Positions 45,192 to 57,352 of a stretch of DNA of 64,000 nucleotides are shown here, in pieces; the first letter of the stretch is position 1; the number at the start of each line of letters is the position of its first letter. The stretch is from Cristatella mucedo (lineage: Eukaryota > Bryozoa > Phylactolaemata > Cristatellidae), in assembly GCA_009760855.2 (NCBI GenBank), contig WPIO01000001.1, forward strand, positions 17,149,001 through 17,213,000, in the 5' to 3' direction. Position numbers and translations under genes: made by a program. The notes under the pieces are model-generated. The model did not search any database. It worked only from the letters and a program-made list of their open reading frames with translations, and was not told the DNA's origin.

Positions 45192-45364
45192 CGTAATGGC
45201 TCACTAGGTAAGGTGATTGCTTTTCATGACCTCGGCCCCGAGGTCGTGGGTTCGAATCCTGTGGTGGGCAATCATTTATCGCCACTGCAAGCGGTGGTGA
45301 TAGCCGCACAGGCTCTTCTGTCGCTATACAAAAAGAGGTTGTTAAATCAGCTAGCACTTTTTTA
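45192..45364 (+). mobile_element. SINE-A copy inserted in L2
   Basis: AATGGCTCACTAGGTAAGGT (A box), GACCTCGGCCCCGAGGTCGT, GGGTTCGAATCCTGTGG (exact B box GGTTCGAATCC), GCCACTGCAAGCGGTGGTGA, AGGCTCTTCTGTCGCTATAC, AAAAAGAGGTTGTTAAATCA. TAACC (5') and TTAACC (3') flank it. The least diverged SINE-A here; the first 72 bases fold plausibly as a tRNA relic. Confidence 0.9.
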
Positions 45365-45545
45365 ACCATATTGACAGGTTGACTCTGTACAAGTTATCAA
45401 TAATCCTACTATACTTGTTGCCACTGTTCATAATACCACTTACTGTCTGATCATGCTTGCTTTACAGCAAATGTAAAGTGCCAGGAAAGAGAGTTAGTTC
45501 CCTGATGATGCAATACTAACGTTTATTATTTTTTTATTATTATTC

Positions 45546-46494
45546 TACCCTAAACGAGTCGACTTGCCTCAACTGTTTAACTCGTATTAAGATTCTCCTG
45601 CAGATCTCGATTTGGCCGCATGCTGACCACTAGGGGCTGAGTTGGCAGCCGTGGCATGCCGACTCACTCGCCATCATTCAGCAGACGTATGCAGGAAATG
45701 ACCGCAGACGGTAAAATGGAAGATTACCTGAGACAACTCGGTTGGACAGCTAAAAAGTGAGCACTGCGACAAGCACGAGCTGGAGCTAACGAAGGCAAGC
45801 TCCGGCGAGAACTGTAGGCTGCGAGCAGCACTCAGCTTTTTTGAGCCATGACTTCTCGCTCTCTCTTTCTCGCTCCGCTATACCTCCGTCCGTGCCTGAG
45901 CCAGCCGCCGTCGTGAGCTGAATATATCACGGTGACTAGAAATAGTTAGAGCTAGCTATTGCTGCTCGATCTTTAAGTCTTGAGCCGGTGAACAGCGGGA
46001 GAGCTCGCGTCGGCTGACGTGGCGCCTGCACTCGCTACTGTACGCTCTCCAGAGCCGGCCTCAGCAGCGCACCACTAGGGCGCCGCCATCTTCCTCCCTT
46101 GGCCCACGGTCGGCGGCGCCGAGCGGCGGCATTCCGCGGGCTTTGGGCTACGCCTCTATAATTCTAGCAAAGGGCAGAACCCTTTCTTTTTGGGTAGCAG
46201 GCACTCGGAGTATGTGGCGCGAACCAGCGTTAGCGTTTAAAAATAGCAGCCCTCCTACTGCCCCTCTGCAGCGTCCAGTGCCCAACTTGCAATTAGTTCT
46301 CGAGCTGAAACCTCGAATGCGGATCTGCTTGGCAGTCACATTCCGAAGACACGAAAGAAGACCCTCGGAGTGATAAATCGCGCCCAGTATGCGTCATCCA
46401 ATTCTCGAGTTAGCAAGTCGAATTAGACGAGAGCTTGGACGTGCGCCTGCGGCGTTAGAGATCGTGCATTCACCTACCGAGGTAGGTTCGGTTA
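45546..46494. other. Intergenic with GC-rich patch 45.84-46.14 kb
   Basis: Contains CT-rich sequence and GC-rich words (GGCGGCGCCGAGCGGCGGCA) reminiscent of a promoter, but no TATA-start-donor series and no motif-bearing frame. Confidence 0.35.
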
Positions 46495-46645
46495 AAACCC
46501 CGTACAGCACAGCGGCAGATGAGCTTAGCTGCGATCACCTTCGCTGCAGTAGGCAATAAAGAAGCGCCTCTACAGGACTCGAATCGGCGACCTGGGTTGT
46601 GAACTTCGGGCATCTTTCCCCCCCCCCGTAGCCAAGACCCACACG
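46495..46645 (-). mobile_element. SINE-A copy, diverged
   Basis: ACCTTCGCTGCAGTAGGCAA, TAAAGAAGCGCCTCTACAGG, reversed B box GGACTCGAATCGGCGACC, then TGGGTTGTGAACTTCGGGCA and a run of C. Confidence 0.65.
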
Positions 46646-48752
46646 TCCAGCGCTAAGGCATGCTCTGGCGAGCTTCAGTTGCTCTCGACATTGTAGGGTG
46701 GAGAGCCATACTTATACGTGTATGCTCGAACCCAATCGGCCGATCGCGACTTTTAAGGATTTTCAGAGCTAAATGAATGGAAGAGGGTCCGATGCCCACG
46801 TTTGCTTGGCAGGTGCGGCTTCACCGACTAGGACTCGTCCACCAGTGCCATTAGGCTCGCCGCGGTGGGAAAAATCGGAACAGAATCTTCGCGACAACGA
46901 ACGTATAGCTTTCGACTGCACTGACCTTCTTCAAATTCGTGGGCAAGGCAAGTTCATACACGATCTCCCTGCAACATGATATCGCTGCTTCGAACGTTCT
47001 CCTCTCTGCCTGAGTTGATCTGGGCGGTTCTGCCTGAGAGTTACTATCTACAGGTCGATCATTTTAACAGCTCGGCGATGGCGTAAATAATTTTAGCACA
47101 AATTTCAATTTTAGTTTCGCGTTCTGTCTTAATGGCCATGCATTTGTTGCAAAATACTGATCTGTTTCCATCTATATCCACCTAAATTTAAGCCAGTGAC
47201 AATGCCACCGTGTCCGTGCAAAATGCAAAATCTTACTTTTAATGAATGCGGACTTCAATAGTATTTAAACGCAGCTCTTACTCTTTCTCTGCAGTGAGTG
47301 CTCGCACTCAGCTATTCGTGCATCTTTTAAGCTCAATCTTTCGAGTTCGTACGAGCAGAGCGATAGCTTTTCGTAGTGCTGGCCTAAATATGGACCATGC
47401 TGGATTAGCTATTAGCTTGATAAGATCACGTATTGAGTAGGACTAATTAAATTTGCAATAAGCTTGGCGGAAAATGGAGGCGGGCGCTTGACTGCTAAAG
47501 TCCTTTATTGCAAGTTCGTGAAGAGTTGGCATAACTCCAACTCGCAACGAAGATAAACGCACCCAGTCCTCTACCAATCCCAGATCCTTATTTTTCAGCC
47601 ACCATTTGCGGCTTCTTCCTAGTAACTTACTTCTTCTGTAGATCTCTAATTTCAGCAGCTTTGCCTTTGTTCGCTTTGCATTTGCATGAAATATGGTGGT
47701 GCAAAACACAGTTGAATGACCAATAGCTGTGCTCTTGGTTCGGAGCACTACGCGGCCATATAAAATCCAGGTAGCGCTGCTCATCTGCTAGTAGGCGATG
47801 CGTCACAAGACGTTAAAGGGAAGTACTAGCTGCGCTCCACTCTCCCGGAGGGGGGCCACAAACGATTTTTAGAGGTGACAAAAATGAGCTAGCAGCTGAA
47901 CTTTTCATGCATTGTATACTCCGATTCTGGCTCCTGGCGATAAGCGAAATTCACAAGCCTTTCCTAGTTCAGAGGCTAGGTCTTTGTGAGCTTATGGCAG
48001 CTGCATCAGGCATGAACAGATGCGGCCGGCAAGTATCAAAGGACATGTGCAGGATATGCTGCGCCATAGGTCTCATAAAATTCTCTGGATTCAATACAAA
48101 TAAGCGACTTTCGTTGTATTCTTCACTTGCAACTTGGCAAGATCTTTTTACAAAGCTCTGAATGAATGTTGAGTTGCCGGCCACAGCTGCCCCAGCATCC
48201 CGACCGCAGAAGACGAAGTAACATTGATTGTACCTCGGCACCCATTTTCACTGCATGAAAACGTACATGCGTTCAGTCAGTAAACCAGGGTTCCGCACGA
48301 GCAAGTAAGTCGAAATTAAAATCCTGCACTTTAATCTGTCTATTGGGTGTGGTAAAAATGATAGTTCCGCTAATTAAATCACTTGCTGCTCAGAATCGGT
48401 ACCTCAAAGGTTTCCTCACCCTTCATTTGGCAATCAGCGCATTGGCGGGCAGCGAATGCCTATATTTTAAAATTTGTGATAACGAAGAGACACCTGCTTT
48501 CTGAATCTCGCTAAATGGGACTTTTACGTTGCATCCGCTGGTACACCTTATCTCGGTGTTAATAAAGACTCATTTTAAAAGTTAATTTAATTACACTTGC
48601 ACTGAAAGACTGTCCCTCGGTCATGGCTATGTGCCCAATTCCTATGTCAGTTGGTAGAGTAATCAGTGGGTATCAATCATCCAGTGAGTCTTAAAGTCTT
48701 GGATGCCCCAAGGATATTTGCAGGTCTACCTCTTTTCATGATGTATAGTCTT
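46646..48752. other. Intergenic; one unassigned open frame
   Basis: Nothing recognised except the minus-strand frame at 47969-48241, listed separately, and a minus frame of 113 codons at 47443-47784 with a basic middle (KAKLLKLEIYRRSKLLGRSR) and no family match. Confidence 0.35.
47969..48241 (-). CDS. Unassigned open frame, possible exon
   Basis: 90 codons, well mixed in composition, including CGRDAGAAVAGNSTFIQSFV, EEYNESRLFVLNPENFMRP, MAQHILHMSFDT, ending in a stop. Upstream, CGTTTTCATGCAG could be an acceptor, but it lies in front of a TGA in one frame and no donor-linked partner was found. I do not recognise the family. It could be a piece of a gene or an old element, or chance. Confidence 0.22.
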   Translation of the reverse strand: MPRYNQCYFVFCGRDAGAAVAGNSTFIQSFVKRSCQVASEEYNESRLFVLNPENFMRPMAQHILHMSFDTCRPHLFMPDAAAISSQRPSL

Positions 48753-48809
<57 letters not shown>

Positions 48810-48812
48810 TTA
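48753..48812. repeat. (CT)n microsatellite
   Basis: About 28 CT units with one TTT interruption, directly before decayed L2 sequence. Confidence 0.95.
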
Positions 48813-48814
48813 TC

Positions 48815-49200
48815 TATTGTAATCGCCAAAACCCAATCCAGGCTTTTGTTTTTATCCAGATGAGGCACAGGTGTGCAAGTGTTTCAATTCCTCCCTGCAT
48901 ACCAAACGTCATACTCTCTTAAAGCCTTTGCATCAATTTTTTGCTATTATTAACAATATGATGGTAGATAACTGTCTTAAATTGAATGATGGTAAAATCA
49001 GCTTGCTATTTAGTGGCGAAAAAGTGTTCAACAAAAATTGGAAGGTCTCATCCTCATAACGGGCTGGCAGATCTTTTTTGGCATATGCATGCAATCTAGG
49101 TCACCTCTTCCGAAATAACTTTTCATCGTAAGATGACCACGTCAGCTCCACAGTCAAGATTGCCTACTTTCAGATTCGTAACTTTGCAAAGATAGAGCTT
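48815..49200 (+). mobile_element. L2/CR1-like LINE, heavily decayed RT piece
   Basis: VIAKTQSRLLF corresponds to VIAKHNLGFHF; MMVDNCLKLNDGKISLLF to MAANFLKLNYNKTNLLAM; and nucleotide words at 49120-49195 (GATGACCACGTCAGCTCCAC, CTACTTTCAG) match the DDYISST and YFQLHN coding region. Frames are broken throughout and the 3' end is missing. Confidence 0.65.
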
Positions 49201-52200
49201 TCTCAGTAAATGGCACAACAGAAAAGTTGTTCCTTGCACTTATGCCATCTCGTACGTAATCCTGTAATTGCAGGTCGTTGTCTCTCTGTAATCAGATTCT
49301 CACAATTGGTGCGAAATTCTGCCTTAAAGATGGTGGCATGGAATTGAGCCGGTTCGAAGAGAAAGTGCGTGCACACACCTGCGAACGTGCCGGGCGGCCC
49401 ATCAGATGCCCAATGGACCATCTTAGTGCTTTTAGCCTCAGGATTTGCTAATGCACTGACCTTTTACTTATTACTAGACGCAGCAAATAAAGCACATGCT
49501 GGGTCTGTTCTGGCGATTAAAAATTATATTTCTTGAGCACGTTGACATCTCGATGATGAACAGGAAATTTTTACTTTTAATAGATTCGTATGATGAACTC
49601 ACAAACTTGCCAGCATTCAACTGTAAGTATGAATCGGAAACCACATTTACCAATCCAGTCCGGTCCTTGCTTATTGTCGTGGGCTAAGGTGATTCTTCCC
49701 CTCTCAAGATTTCTTGAACGAACTTCTTCTTCCCGCAAAATTTGTCTTCACTGAATATCCTTGATTTGGCTGTACGGGCAATAAAGACCTACCGGGATTT
49801 TACACTCTTCGCACGCTTAGCAGCAATGACCACTGGTCTACTTCCACAGCTCAAGATAGCTGGGTAGCGCGATGTCAAGCAAATTCACTGTCCTGCGAAA
49901 GGGCACGTGAAGCAGACGCAGAGTTCTGAATCAAGATCCTGCTGTGTTTGGCAACTCTTCGCAAACACTCAGCTTACGTTCATTCACGATTTTGCCTTAG
50001 CAAAGTGCCGTGCATTAAATGATCCATTGTCACACAGCAAAACTAATTTTAATGGAATACAAAAACAACTACTAAATGCAAAATGAATACTCTTGGGGCC
50101 TATTTTTCCGAAGAGAATTAAAAATAAAGACCCGAGTTTGGTACGGCTTTAGGTGACGTCGTCATGTGGTGCTACCTGTGTGAGCTGTTTTTATGGTTTA
50201 TTTTTTCACTGCAAACGTAATTTTTTTCCAAGTGTAATTATTATATTCCCCTTGTCACATCAAAAGAGTCTGATCGACGAAAAAAGGCACTTCATTTGTT
50301 TCTGAGAACCGTTTAATTATAGGTGTAGACGGCAGAACGCATTTTATGTTGGCTGGCTGTGCCGTGGCTTTGCCGTAGCTATGATACCAGCAGGGTAATC
50401 GCTCATTATTTTGATAACCGAGGTATTTTCGAATAATTTGACTAAAATAGAGGATCAAGTTGTTTTGACTCTTGTTTTGTGACTTTGTAAGCTTTTGCAG
50501 CATCAAAAGTTGTCTTCCTAAAGCCGGGAACCCCTTTTAGTTTTGCTGCGTTCCGACCAGTCGCTAACGTTTCATAATTGCATTTAAAGACACTTATTCT
50601 GCTGTCAGCTAATGTCTTAAAAATTAATTTCTGTGAACTTCTTTCTGTTAGTAATTTTTTCTCGGCTTCATTTGCAAGTATAAATTTCTGCGGCTGTAAA
50701 AGTATGCGTGCAAGGAGTAGGTAATTGGTTCATACCTAAGCAATCTAATTGGCGTGATAGTTAAAGTTACCCTTCAAGATGGCTATTACTGCGATGCAAA
50801 ATATTTCGCCTCTTTTGACACTGGTAAAGTTTCCACAGTTGCAACACCTAAGCACTAACCATTTCTAGCTTAGAGAGGTAATACAAATTTCACGGCGGGC
50901 TGCTAAGGTGCAGAGTAAGCTTCCTGTCCGGCTTTGACTACTAACCATTGGTCCTGAAATGTAGTGACTACTCCAGGGTAATAAGATGGGCCCGGTCCCG
51001 GTAACTGAAATTAAGGCTAAGCAGCGATTATTAGCTTCAGATTCCAATCCCGATTCAAATTCTACTTAATTTCGTTTTTTCAAGGGACAGAAATTTCTGT
51101 TTACTTACTTTCTTTACTTGCAATGAGAGTAAATGACCGATACTACTTTCGTACTCAGCAAGCCTGAAAGTGGTTTTGCAAAGGAAGACTTCGATAATAA
51201 CTTATGAACTATTTCGGCTGCACTTGAGCCTAATTATTGATCATTCCGCTATTTGGACAGCCCTGCCTAAGAACTCGGGCTGCAAGGCTGTTGATACTGA
51301 GATTAGGCCTTCTAGCACTTTTAATAGATAACACGTAATCAATTTTATGATCATTTGGAAAACTGGAGTGGGACGCTGGCTACGCTTAACTGAGTTACCT
51401 AATACGACGGATAATGTAATTCAATTATAAACTTATAGCAACGCTTGCATTCTCCTATTATTACATTACGTCCCACGACACGTAGGAGCTGCCCTGGGCA
51501 TCGGAGCAGCCAAAGCAAAAAATGGCCACAGAACTGGGAACCGAGCAAGTACGGCAAACGTGAGCCTCACAGCTGCTTGAGAAATCAATGCCGGCAGATA
51601 GCCGCTCTCGAGCGAGCGCTACTGCTCTGCGCCAGCGCGAGCAACAGCCTCGGCCCTCTCCGGTGAGAAATCTGCAGCGATTAATCTACATCGAGTACTG
51701 AGGGCTCTTGGCTTCCGCGCGCGGCAGGACAGACAGAATCTCAGCTCTGTTTTAATGGCCCCTTTGTGCACACTTTGAGTGTTTACACGGTGGCGCCGGC
51801 TCCTGCGATACACAGCCTCGCTTCTTCATTTATGCCTTGCACCCGTTTGGAGTTCAGGAAAAGCGCTCAGCTATCAGCCTCTTTTAATCGATCGTGGCGA
51901 TGTTTTATTGCGTAGCCAATTCTGTTTGGCCGATGCTTCCTGACCGAAGGAGGTTTGAAGATGATGGCGGACACGAATGATCATATTTGTTGAGACGTCT
52001 AGAATCCTTTTAATTACCAGCCGCCGAGCTACTAATTAATGCCAGAGACCTTCATTGGCGATTGATGTTCTCATCCGCGCCTCTCGAAAAATCAAAGTTT
52101 GTAACGGAACTCAGTGGATTTTTCAGGTCCAGTGCTCCCAATTCGTATCAGCGAGGTCTCGGTCCGAAGATTTTTGGACCGAACTCAAAGTAACGGTGTG

Positions 52201-52670
52201 ACTCCTATGGGTGACTAAGGTTACGGCGCGGCTTGTCCGAATTATCAAGCCGAATTGACTGCTAACGTTCATACCTCGCTGAGGCGTCTAAAAGTCGCAG
52301 TTTTAAATAGCGTCACAAGCCTTGCTGGCTTTCTCTGGCTTTTCTTGGTTCACGCCTCTTGCATGCATTTGATACGCGAACCTTTAAGTGAATGAAGTAG
52401 CAATCAGATTGAACTCTTGCTGCCCATCAACATACCGCAGCTCTGCATTTTGAAACGGCCGTCCTTTTGAGTCACTCCAATTAACAGTTCTCTTTCATCA
52501 AATTAATAATAAGTTGTACTAATTAATTATAAGTCATTGTAGGCAGCATAAGCAAACTGAATGTCATTGTAAGCACTTTTTTTATAGGATGAATAGGAGC
52601 CTATTAACTGATAATCGGTAATGATACCAGTCAATACTTGTGAAAAATCACGGGTATATTCATTGTTGCA
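49201..52670. other. Intergenic, nothing recognised
   Basis: Includes a GC-rich patch at 51.48-51.82 kb. The frames, all below about 85 codons, lack motifs. Confidence 0.4.
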
Positions 52671-52958
52671 TTACAATGCGGGCCTGTGTGACCACTGCCC
52701 TAGCGGTAAGCCCAGCCTATCTAGTAAGCCCGGCCTACTGTCGGGCAAGAACTCAACAACGACCTTTGTCGCGAAGGGCTCGAGTTTTACCTTCAGTCTG
52801 TTTTTGACCTCTTCATAAGTCAGCCGTTTGCTGAGCTTTGACAGCAGCCAGTTCCTGGGCGTCTTCTTCTGCAGTTTCTTCCTGTTGTAGAGTTTTTCGT
52901 ATGCGACGTTTCTGTCGAGTCCTCGTAGGGTAACACTGACTGGCCCCTGTATTGCTTG
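52671..52958 (-). CDS. Unassigned coding-like frame, Lys/Arg-rich
   Basis: About 90 codons in good-looking frame, from GPVSVTLRGLDRNVAYEKLY through NRKKLQKKTPRNWLLSKLSK, RLTYEEVKNRLKVKLEPF and VVVEFLPDSRPGLLDRL to a stop. The amphipathic, charge-rich pattern is unlike neighbouring chance frames. ATACAG near 52949-52944 could serve as acceptor, and GTAAAA after CTGAAG as a donor. The frame runs on upstream into a small MITE-like element, which is unlikely to be its true start. I do not recognise the family; a retrotransposon or decayed gene is possible. Confidence 0.33.
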   Translation of the reverse strand, partial: QAIQGPVSVTLRGLDRNVAYEKLYNRKKLQKKTPRNWLLSKLSKRLTYEEVKNRLKVKLEPFATKVVVEFLPDSRPGLLDRLGLPLGQWSHRPAL

Positions 52959-53111
52959 CAGTGGCGTACCGAAGGGGGCGGTTGGGCACCTGTCTCCGAG
53001 CGCTGGATCGGAGGCGCTGGATAAGGGGGCGCCAAAATGAACGTTCAACACTGGAGGGGCGCCATCTGCGTAGTTCGTCCCCGGGCGCACAATATCCTAG
53101 TAACGCTACTG
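52959..53111. mobile_element. Small non-autonomous DNA transposon (MITE-like)
   Basis: 153 bases beginning CAGTGGCGTACC and ending ACGCTACTG, imperfect terminal inverted repeats (CAGTGGCGTA against CAGTAGCGTT). CAGTGGCGTA-type ends are widespread on non-autonomous DNA elements in animal genomes. A clear 8-base target duplication is not visible: the flanks ATTGCTTG and GTTGTTGT match only in part. Confidence 0.5.
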
Positions 53112-53860
53112 GTTGTTGTTGTTCTTATTATCTGCGATAGGTACGCTTATATTCTGCTAGCTTTGATACTTTTTGCTCCAAATTCATTGCTGTAAAAACT
53201 CAACTGGTCCGAAATGGCGGGTGTAAACCGCAGCCCCGTGAAAAAGATTATGCACGTCCATCCTTTACCAAAGCGAGGCGCAGCACGACTTCCGGTCTGT
53301 CACGCTCTCTATGTGGCTGCTTTTCAATAAGCCAACTCAGCAGGTTCAAGCTGAAACTGAGTAGCGCCAAACGTGCCAATTGCCGATTCGGGCGACACAA
53401 AGTGGATTATAGTGCAGAGCGCGAAAGATGCTGGAATGTCTTGGCCACCGTTTGAACAATCCTTTTTTAAGTTCAAAAGTTCAATTTTAACTGCAAACAC
53501 ACATGCAAGTTAGCAAAATAGTTCCCTTTCCCTCAAAAATAATACCAGAACAAGCTCGTGCAGACCCTGTGCAACGACGGCTACCCGCGTCAGCTACTTG
53601 GCTCTTACCTTCGCAGAGGTCTTTCGGCGCACTGCCCCGAAACCGAGCGTAGTCTGCGAGACAACTCGAGCCCCGTGAAGTGTTTGAATCTGCGCGCGAC
53701 AATTTTCAGAGGAGCGACCTTGGGCAGCAGCAGCCAGCAGCGAGCACTGCTCGTCTCCTCGAGCCACTGTCTGAGACCGGCAGCACCGCTTCCTCTTCCG
53801 CCTCGTGACCAGCGGGTAGCGGCGACCGGGCTTTGAATTTCTGCTTCTGGGGGAGTGTGT
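53112..53860. other. Intergenic, GC-rich towards its end
   Basis: Frames here (53487-53702 minus, 53558-53836 plus) overlap and extend into the microsatellite; none has a motif. Confidence 0.4.
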
Positions 53861-54518
<658 letters not shown>

Positions 54519-56689
54519 CAAAGTCAACGGCGCTTGAACGGCTGCAACTGTAGCCGGCAGCCCAGCCCGCTCCTTCTGCCTGACCCTCGCGAGCGAGCCG
54601 TCACTCATCCCACAACTCTACGTCCATGAGGAAGCCGGCGACTGCGCCAGACCTCGAGCGGGCTCGTGCGAAAGAGGCGCGGTCTCCGAAGAGTTTGACG
54701 CTCTCTCCTCCTTGCCTGCTTCGTTCCCCGAGCAAGGCATCGAGGCTTGCATTACCAGCGAATACTTTGGTTCACCTCGGTACGGTAGCGAGTACTCGGA
54801 CGTAAGTTGCACAAGTATGTGCCTAAACCGTAAATTCCTTCAAGTACATTCCCCGCAGGCGGAAGCTAGGACTTTTTACTTTGGCTATTTTCAGATCTGA
54901 AACAAAGTACTTTAATACTACGATTACTTCGGCGAAATGCGCTAGCAAAGCAAAAGTGCGATCACGTTCGGTCATATCGCTGCTGCTGCGCTGCTGCTCC
55001 TGCTGCTGCTAATAGATGTTGCTTGTTGGCTCGCTCTTTGCATGTCTGCGCATCTTTGTAACAGCTATCAGAAGGTAGCCAGCATCGACTGCACACTGTT
55101 TCACGAGCATCATTGGTACCTCAGCTCAAAGGCCATAGCCCAGCTTCGTTGCGAACTCTAGACAGCATACTACCACTTCATTGCGTCACTTGGCCAGTGA
55201 GTTTGAATTTTTAGGATTTGCAGCTCATTTTTAGCACTGTCTTCTGCCACGACCCAGCGACTACGAGCGAACATACTACTGTCTAGAAAACACTTTACAG
55301 CAGAAGTCCTAGTTGCGGAATGCACTTCTTCATATTACAGGAGCAATGGGGAAAGACGCTTTCGCTCTCGCTCGACGACCGCCCCTACGGCTGATTTCCC
55401 TGCGTTGCTTCACTGCTTCAATGGCTGCGCTGATGAGAGCGGCAGCTTCGGAGGTGGCTTGTAATTCTATGTAGAACTCGCATTCAGTAGTTGGTGCTCG
55501 TTGCAGTCAACCTGGCACGACAGCTTTGATCACGAAGCTAACAAAATAGCGAATATCCTGAGGCCATTCCTATTCCAGGCTCCCGGCGGTCCTTGCTCCG
55601 ACGGTGCAGAGACACTGCTGCAGAGAAGCTTGGCAGTAGCAGTCAATGAGATCGGTGAAGGTCAATGAGGAGCCGATGCGGCTCCTTATTGACCTTCACC
55701 GAGTCTCCCGAGTAAAATCCCTTGAATTCAGAAGAATCAGAATAGTGTCTACGTTTGCCGATTTTGGTGATACCGATTTGAAAGACTTTACAGATAGCTA
55801 AAATAATGATAGCGAGACATTAATGTAGTGTCCTGAGTGAACTGCATTACTTTTTAGGCATTTAACATAAGCTGGAACAGAAGCATTCAATCTGTTCATA
55901 ATGATGCAATACCAAGCGATTATGAACTATGAATAGTTGCTAACTCTAAGCTGAGGGCCGCTCATGGAATAGCCGGAAAAAACCGAGGCGAGTAGCACAT
56001 AATGTAATTACGTCCATTAGTTGATATGCGACAACTGACCTGGCTACCACACCAGCTGAGAGCGTATGCGAATTTGATCTCTCTTAGCGACGCCCTGTCG
56101 GTCGGCGAGGCATCGTCTGCGCACCTCCTTCGCTCAGAGCGAGAGAGAAACTTTAACTCACACACACTTTGCCGCTGCGATCCAACAATGACAACGGTCT
56201 AGGCCAGACATGACCTTGTTCTGAACTATTTGGTAGACGCCCTGCCGGGACACTTGCGACAGCTGGCAACTATTGACAGTGGCATTGAGGACGACAGCAA
56301 CGGCCAGCTACACCCGGATCTAGCTGTTGACGATGGAATCACGGCTATCATCGTAGAGGTCGCAATCCCGTGTGGACAAAAAAACAAGCGAAGATTCTTT
56401 CGATAGGGCAGCAGACGGCTAGATCAATAAGTACGCAAGCATGGCAAACTAAACTAGCCCAAGGGCGGATAGCAGAAGCTTGTGCTGCCTTGCGTTGAGG
56501 GCTGGGTGGGCGAACTCTCGGGTCACGGTACCCAGTGAACGACGACTGCCTCGATGCTCGTTGTGCGACGCAGAGATATCGTAAGCTCTTCAAGAAGATG
56601 TAGGTCAGTCGATTCGATTATGGGCCAGGCGGCGGTGAAGGTGACCCAGGCGGCGGTGAAGGCTTTACATTTGCTACCTTGCCATCGTC
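54519..56689. other. Intergenic with a (GCT)n patch and a long hairpin
   Basis: GC-rich to about 54.8 kb. A GCTGCTGCT-rich patch at 54979-55011 and the inverted repeat at 55653-55701 are the only structured elements. A 21-base-period duplication of GGCGGTGAAGG lies at about 56629-56664. No coding exon is recognised. Confidence 0.4.
55653..55701. repeat. Long inverted repeat, 23-base arms, ATG loop
   Basis: CGGTGAAGGTCAATGAGGAG plus CCG, loop ATG, CGGCTCCTTATTGACCTTCA plus CCG. Arms pair over all 23 positions with one G-T type mismatch. Too short a loop for a typical dispersed-repeat pair. Confidence 0.88.
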
Positions 56690-56812
56690 ATTCGGCAAAT
56701 TCTGCAGCGGGCGATCCTCGGTAGTCAACTGCAAGCCGTGGCGATAACTGTGAACGCTCTTCTGTCGCTATATAAATGAGGATGCTCAATTGGCTAGGTA
56801 TTGTATTCATAT
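56690..56812 (+). mobile_element. SINE-A copy, 3' half
   Basis: GCGATCCTCGGTAGTCAACT, GCAAGCCGTGGCGATAACTG, CGCTCTTCTGTCGCTATATA, AATGAGGATGCTCAATTGGC. The tRNA half is missing or unrecognisable. Confidence 0.7.
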
Positions 56813-57199
56813 TATGAGCGACAACTAAATCTAAGCTTGACGCTTCAAAGATAAAGAATTAAATTAGCCGGCTTTTGATGAAAGGACATTGAGTGACTTA
56901 TATGGCTATGCTTAATTTAGTCACACCGAAGCGTCGACTGCCAAAATAAAAACCGGGTTCATGTAAATACCTGTATATTTTCACAAATAGCGGCAACGCC
57001 GCTGAGAATTAGAAATGAAATCGAAACGAAGTTATTATTTAAAGAGCTTTCTCTAGCACCCTCCCCGTGTGCAGCATGCGAATGAGTCGTTTCTTTCAAT
57101 AGTTGCAGTTGCAGAATGGATGAAATGCAGGTGGATTTATGGAGCTACGGCAAGTAAATTTACTGGCCCCGTTTGGAGATACATAATATCACCTGATTA

Positions 57200-57352
57200 A
57201 GGAGCCTCGTGTGCATAGAGGCAGAAGAACCTTAACGGTTATCACCCCCGCTTGCAGTTGGCAGTCAAAGATCGCCCACTGCAGGATTCGAACCCACTGC
57301 CTCAGTCGTGAAGACTGAGCACCTTATCTACTTGGTTAACACGGCCCTTATA
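57200..57352 (-). mobile_element. SINE-A copy, near full length
   Basis: GGAGCCTCGTGTGCATAGAG, GCAGAAGAACCTTAACGGTT, CCGCTTGCAGTTGGCAGTCA, AAGATCGCCCACTGCAGGAT, reversed B box GGATTCGAACCCACTGCC, GAGCACCTTATCTACTTGGT. Confidence 0.85.

Larger units (their letters stand above)
44600..45545 (+). mobile_element. L2/CR1-like LINE, 3' third, carrying two SINE insertions
   Basis: Starts in the last RT block (ITPPLADLH-like and IKQRIDFKALS, LTFRSLHSL, VYLSEL), continues with CTAGGCATCGTACCACCCAC, is interrupted by SINE-B at 44850-44993, resumes at CCTCAAATCATTGGAGACCA, is interrupted again by SINE-A at 45192-45364, and ends with TACAGCAAATGTAAAGTGCC and a (TTATT)n tail. Without the insertions its order matches the copies at 18.3 and 59.8 kb. 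Confidence 0.85.

Noticed and set aside
45197-45268. tRNA gene
   Set aside because: Has A and B boxes, but is followed by the SINE-A body, has relatives with the same body elsewhere, and its acceptor stem does not pair well.
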